Assembly: GCF_014837155.1 (NCBI RefSeq)
Contig: NZ_JACYHA010000001.1
Span: forward strand, 372,001-436,000
Length of the DNA: 64,000 bases
Reading direction: 5' to 3'
DNA from: Litchfieldia stipae
GTDB lineage: Bacteria; Bacillota; Bacilli; Bacillales; Bacillaceae_L
The notes under the pieces were generated by a model. It was not told the origin of the DNA and did no database searches. It worked only from the letters and a program-made list of their open reading frames with translations. This document shows positions 61,111 to 64,000 of this stretch, piece after piece (position 1 is the stretch's first letter; each line of letters starts with the position of its first letter). Position numbers and translations under genes: made by a program.

Positions 61111-62637
61111 CTATTCCTGTGAATCAACTTTTTTCGTACTAGAAATTTCTCTTGTTAAATCTTCGATACTATTTTTTACATTGGCTTTTCCAGAAAGGTT
61201 TTCAATGATTTCCTTCACATCAATACCTGAAGATGCTTTTAATGATTCTTGAAGTGTTGACATCAGATTTGTTGCATAACCTGTTACTTTGTTAGCCCCA
61301 CCGTTCTCACCACTGCTACCAGTATCAACAACCGTAATCTTATCAATATTAGAAAGCGGACTTGCCACTTGCTTCGCATACTCAGGAAGCATTTTGATGA
61401 TCATGTCTAGAATTGCCGCTTGACCAAATTGTTCGAATGCTTCTGCAATCTTTTGCTTCGCTTCTGCTTCTGCAAGACCCTTTAAGCGAATAATATCTGC
61501 TTCTGTTTCCCCTTTTGCTCTTTCTGCTTCCGCTTTTGCTAGACCATCGATTCGAACTTTTTCAGCTTCTGCCTTTGCCATTGCTTCGATACGATATTTG
61601 TTTGCATCAGCTTCTGCAAATTGTTTTGCCTTCTCCGCTGCTGCTGCTTGCTCAACTGCATAACGGTCAGCATCGGCTTTCTTTTTGACCTCTGAATCGT
61701 ACTGTCTTTCACGACGCATGATTTCTTTTTCTTCTAACTCAATTTGTTTCTGTCTTTCAATGATTTGAATTTGCATTTGTTGCTCTGTTACTTCTTGACG
61801 AGATCTTGCTTCTTCAAGATGATATGCTTGGTCAGCACGAGCTTTTGCCACATCTTGCTCTCTTCTGTATTCTGCAACCTTTAATTGGTTTGTTTTTTCA
61901 GCTTCAGCTACTTCAGTTGCACGTTCTAATTCTGACTTTTTCGCTTCTTTATCAGCTTCTGCACGCTTAATTCTTGTCTCTTTGTCTGCTTCAGCTGTCG
62001 CAATGTCAGCATCTCTCTTAACTTGCGCAATACGTGGCTTTCCTAGTGATTCAAGATAGCCATTTTTGTCACGGACATCCTTAATTGTAAATGAAACAAT
62101 GATTAATCCCATTTTCGCTAAGTCTTGAGAAGCAACACGTTGAACCTCTTGAGAGAACTTTTCACGATTCTTATAGATTTCCTCTACAGTCATCGAACCT
62201 AAGATTGAACGAAGATGACCTTCAAGTACTTCTCTCGCTTCATTTTCACGATCTTCCTTTGACTTTCCTAGGAATTGTTCTGCTGCTGTTGCAATTTGAT
62301 TAATTGAACCACCAATTTTAATAATGGCAGTCCCATCAGCCATAACTGGAACACCTTGCTCCGTATATACCTCTGGAGTGGATACATCTAATTTACTAGA
62401 TAATAGACTAAGAGGCTCTGCTTGCTGGAAGACTGGAAGGACAAATGTACCTCCACCTCTTACAATCTTAATTCGATTTCCAGCTTCATCAATATGAACA
62501 TTCTTTCCACCTAAATAACTACCTGTTACGATTAATGCTTCATCTGGCCCAGCTGTACGATATTTCGTAACGAAAACTGCAATTAGAGCTAATACTAAAA
62601 ACACTGCAATACCAATAATTATTGTAACTGACGGCAT
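61111..62637 (-). CDS. floT: Flotillin-like scaffold protein FloT
   Basis: FloT (508 residues, YuaG of B. subtilis) organises functional membrane microdomains. A membrane anchor lies at residues 4-24, then the SPFH/PHB domain (about 25-190, VRGGGTFVLPVFQQ and LGSMTVEEIYKNR), then a long Glu-Ala-rich coiled coil (about 190-400, many AEADKE and KAEAEK repeats) and a Gly-rich tail. I start at ATG 62637, 7 bases after GAGGAGG; the ATG two codons earlier is too close to that site. It follows yuaF by 18 bases, one operon as in B. subtilis. Confidence 0.94.
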   Translation of the reverse strand: MPSVTIIIGIAVFLVLALIAVFVTKYRTAGPDEALIVTGSYLGGKNVHIDEAGNRIKIVRGGGTFVLPVFQQAEPLSLLSSKLDVSTPEVYTEQGVPVMADGTAIIKIGGSINQIATAAEQFLGKSKEDRENEAREVLEGHLRSILGSMTVEEIYKNREKFSQEVQRVASQDLAKMGLIIVSFTIKDVRDKNGYLESLGKPRIAQVKRDADIATAEADKETRIKRAEADKEAKKSELERATEVAEAEKTNQLKVAEYRREQDVAKARADQAYHLEEARSRQEVTEQQMQIQIIERQKQIELEEKEIMRRERQYDSEVKKKADADRYAVEQAAAAEKAKQFAEADANKYRIEAMAKAEAEKVRIDGLAKAEAERAKGETEADIIRLKGLAEAEAKQKIAEAFEQFGQAAILDMIIKMLPEYAKQVASPLSNIDKITVVDTGSSGENGGANKVTGYATNLMSTLQESLKASSGIDVKEIIENLSGKANVKNSIEDLTREISSTKKVDSQE

Positions 62638-62655
62638 TTCCATTCCTCCTCTGTT

Positions 62656-63195
62656 TTATGTGAAATCTAGGTCTTGTTGTGGTAAAACATATAAGACACT
62701 ATCCTGCACATCGATCACCAATACTTTTGTATCATAGGGAATCGCCTTTTCTTCAAAACTCTTTGCTGACATCCCTATATTTCCACCATTTCCTTCAATA
62801 ATCACTTCTCCGAAGCCATCCTCTGGAATCGAAACAATGACTCTTCCAATTCTCCCCTTCAAATCTTCGTCCCGATAGGCTAATGATTCCTCTGCTGATG
62901 AAAGAGGGATAAGGACAAAGACATTCAACAATGTCACCAGTAAAAGCGATACAATGACTGAAATAATTAAAATAATACCACTGTGTATAGAAGTTAGTTT
63001 CTCAAAAATATAGCCTGTTGCACTTGTAAAAGTAATAAACGATAAAACCAATGTTGGGCTAATGAACCCATCTGGCAAAATCTCAAACAATCCTTCTAAC
63101 AAATCTCCAAATAAAATATAAAGGAATGTAAGAACTCCACCAATCACTAATGCGAATAAATAAATGGTTTGTATTGAATAACCGAAAATTTCCAT
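62656..63195 (-). CDS. yuaF: NfeD-like membrane protein YuaF
   Basis: YuaF (179 residues) has four hydrophobic segments in the first 110 residues and a C-terminal OB-fold (about 115-179: LKGRIGRVIVSIPEDGFGEVIIEG). It is the usual partner of FloT. In B. subtilis the yuaFGI operon is sigma-W controlled. AAGGAACG precedes the ATG. I could not find a convincing sigma-W promoter in the 210 bases upstream. Confidence 0.92.
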   Translation of the reverse strand: MEIFGYSIQTIYLFALVIGGVLTFLYILFGDLLEGLFEILPDGFISPTLVLSFITFTSATGYIFEKLTSIHSGIILIISVIVSLLLVTLLNVFVLIPLSSAEESLAYRDEDLKGRIGRVIVSIPEDGFGEVIIEGNGGNIGMSAKSFEEKAIPYDTKVLVIDVQDSVLYVLPQQDLDFT

Positions 63196-63410
63196 GTTAT
63201 CGTTCCTTTTTTTGAATTAGTCTTATACTACTATAAGTAATACTCCCCTCCTCCTCTTTTAGCTATATTCATGGATCATTTCCATCTTCATTCCACTTTC
63301 AATGGTAAACCTTTGTTCTAGATGGAACAACCTAATTTAGGAAATTTTTCTTACTATTATTTACGAGGGTGGAGTCAAAAGGTTTCAATAATTTCTTTGA
63401 ATATTTCCAA

Positions 63411-63998
63411 TTAATGATTTCTTCCTTTGTTATTTTCTTTTCCTTTTCCTCTTCCTCTGTTTTTCTCTTTATCTTTTTCTTTTTTATGATGCTGATTGCT
63501 GATCTCGGTATGACGAGCTGGTTCCTTCCTCTCCTGATTTACTGTTTTATTAACTGGTTGCTGCTTATATGAAGAAGACAGTGAAAACGAAGTTGGTGGC
63601 AAATCAATTAATGCTTGATCCATCATTGCTTTAAAAATAACAGTCGCAGTCGTACTGCTAGTTGTCGTTAGATAATGATGTTCATCGGTTTTGTCATATC
63701 CTAACCATAACGCTCCTACGACATCTGGCGTATAGCCAACAAACCATTGATCCTTTGACCCATTCACTCCTTCTATTGGTACCTGAGTCGATCCTGTTTT
63801 CCCTGCTAATTCATGATTTGCTAACTTGGCATTTCGTCCCGTGCCTTGTTCAACCACTTGTCTTAACATATAGGTCATTTTCTCTGCGACATCTGCAGTT
63901 GTAACCTCTATTTGTTCTTCTTCCCACTCTGCAACGACTTCTCCCTCTACATCTACTATTCTAGTAATCGCATGTGCTTCAGACCTTACTCCTTCATT
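63411..63998 (-). CDS. Class A penicillin-binding protein, 3' part only
   Basis: The reading frame is open from the window edge to the stop at 63411; the start lies outside. The visible part is the end of a transpeptidase domain: TTADVAEKMTYMLRQVVEQGTG, the active-site KTG in NHELAGKTGST, VNGSKDQWFVGYTPDVVGALWLGYD, then a basic low-complexity tail rich in Lys, Arg, Gly and Asn. This fits a bifunctional PBP of the PonA/PbpF/PBP1A group that cross-links peptidoglycan. Which paralogue cannot be decided from the C-terminus. Confidence 0.88.
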   Translation of the reverse strand, partial: NEGVRSEAHAITRIVDVEGEVVAEWEEEQIEVTTADVAEKMTYMLRQVVEQGTGRNAKLANHELAGKTGSTQVPIEGVNGSKDQWFVGYTPDVVGALWLGYDKTDEHHYLTTTSSTTATVIFKAMMDQALIDLPPTSFSLSSSYKQQPVNKTVNQERKEPARHTEISNQHHKKEKDKEKNRGRGKGKENNKGRNH

Positions 63999-64000
63999 TG

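Noticed and set aside
63196-63410. Sigma-W promoter for yuaF-floT
   Set aside because: TGAAA-type hexamers occur, but none has CGTA at the right distance.

Overview
This 64 kb window is chromosomal DNA from an endospore-forming member of the Bacillaceae (Firmicutes). The evidence is low GC, strong AGGAGG-type ribosome binding sites, intrinsic terminators after most units, an alpha/beta-type small acid-soluble spore protein, YjcZ-type and YppG-type small sporulation proteins, and long stretches whose gene order I recall from the Bacillus subtilis 168 yha-yhe region. It is not B. subtilis itself: thiamin, flotillin and yxkF-msmX loci that lie elsewhere in B. subtilis are joined to the yha-yhe core here, and several genes are added or missing.

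Layout. 1-9.9 kb: the end of an FtsX-type ABC exporter facing an OmpR-type two-component system, then an acyl-CoA dehydrogenase, a RimK-like ATP-grasp enzyme, small zinc and sporulation proteins, a large DUF2157/GDYXXLXY membrane protein and a PAP2 phosphatase. 10-33.9 kb: the yha-yhe block, namely yhaA, ecsCBA, hit, serC, trpP, hpr (scoC), yhaI, yhaJ, prsA, yhaL, the SOS-type nuclease pair yhaON, the exporter yhaPQ, galM, hemZ, yhaX, yheA and yheB. 34-39 kb: four tandem YheC/YheD-type ATP-grasp genes behind a mother-cell-type promoter. 39-44.6 kb: yxkF-msmX, a spore protein gene with a structured leader, small unknown genes and a CNNM/CorC-type membrane protein. 44.7-49 kb: the heterodimeric drug exporter bmrCD preceded by a short leader ORF and an attenuator. 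49-58 kb: one ten-gene thiamin operon (tenA, ykoEDC, tenI, thiOSGFD, thiE) under a single TPP riboswitch. 58-64 kb: a YbjQ protein, a DoxX-like membrane protein, a radical SAM/SPASM protein, the membrane-fluidity pair floT-yuaF, and the 3' part of a class A penicillin-binding protein.

Regulation is readable in several places: a TPP riboswitch with terminator and antiterminator, a bmrB-like attenuator, a TRAP-like NAG-repeat site over the trpP ribosome binding site, a LexA-like box before yhaO, a LacI/GalR-type palindrome before galM, sigma-K-like and sigma-G-like promoters, and 11-bp direct repeats before the response regulator and before the radical SAM gene.

The least explained parts are: an 871-bp gap between ecsA and hit that holds four copies of an AATGAGGTGTYTG motif and ends in a strong terminator although no gene precedes it; three copies of a 160-180 bp palindromic element with terminal inverted repeats; the branched RNA fold ahead of the spore protein gene; and the fourfold ATP-grasp operon.
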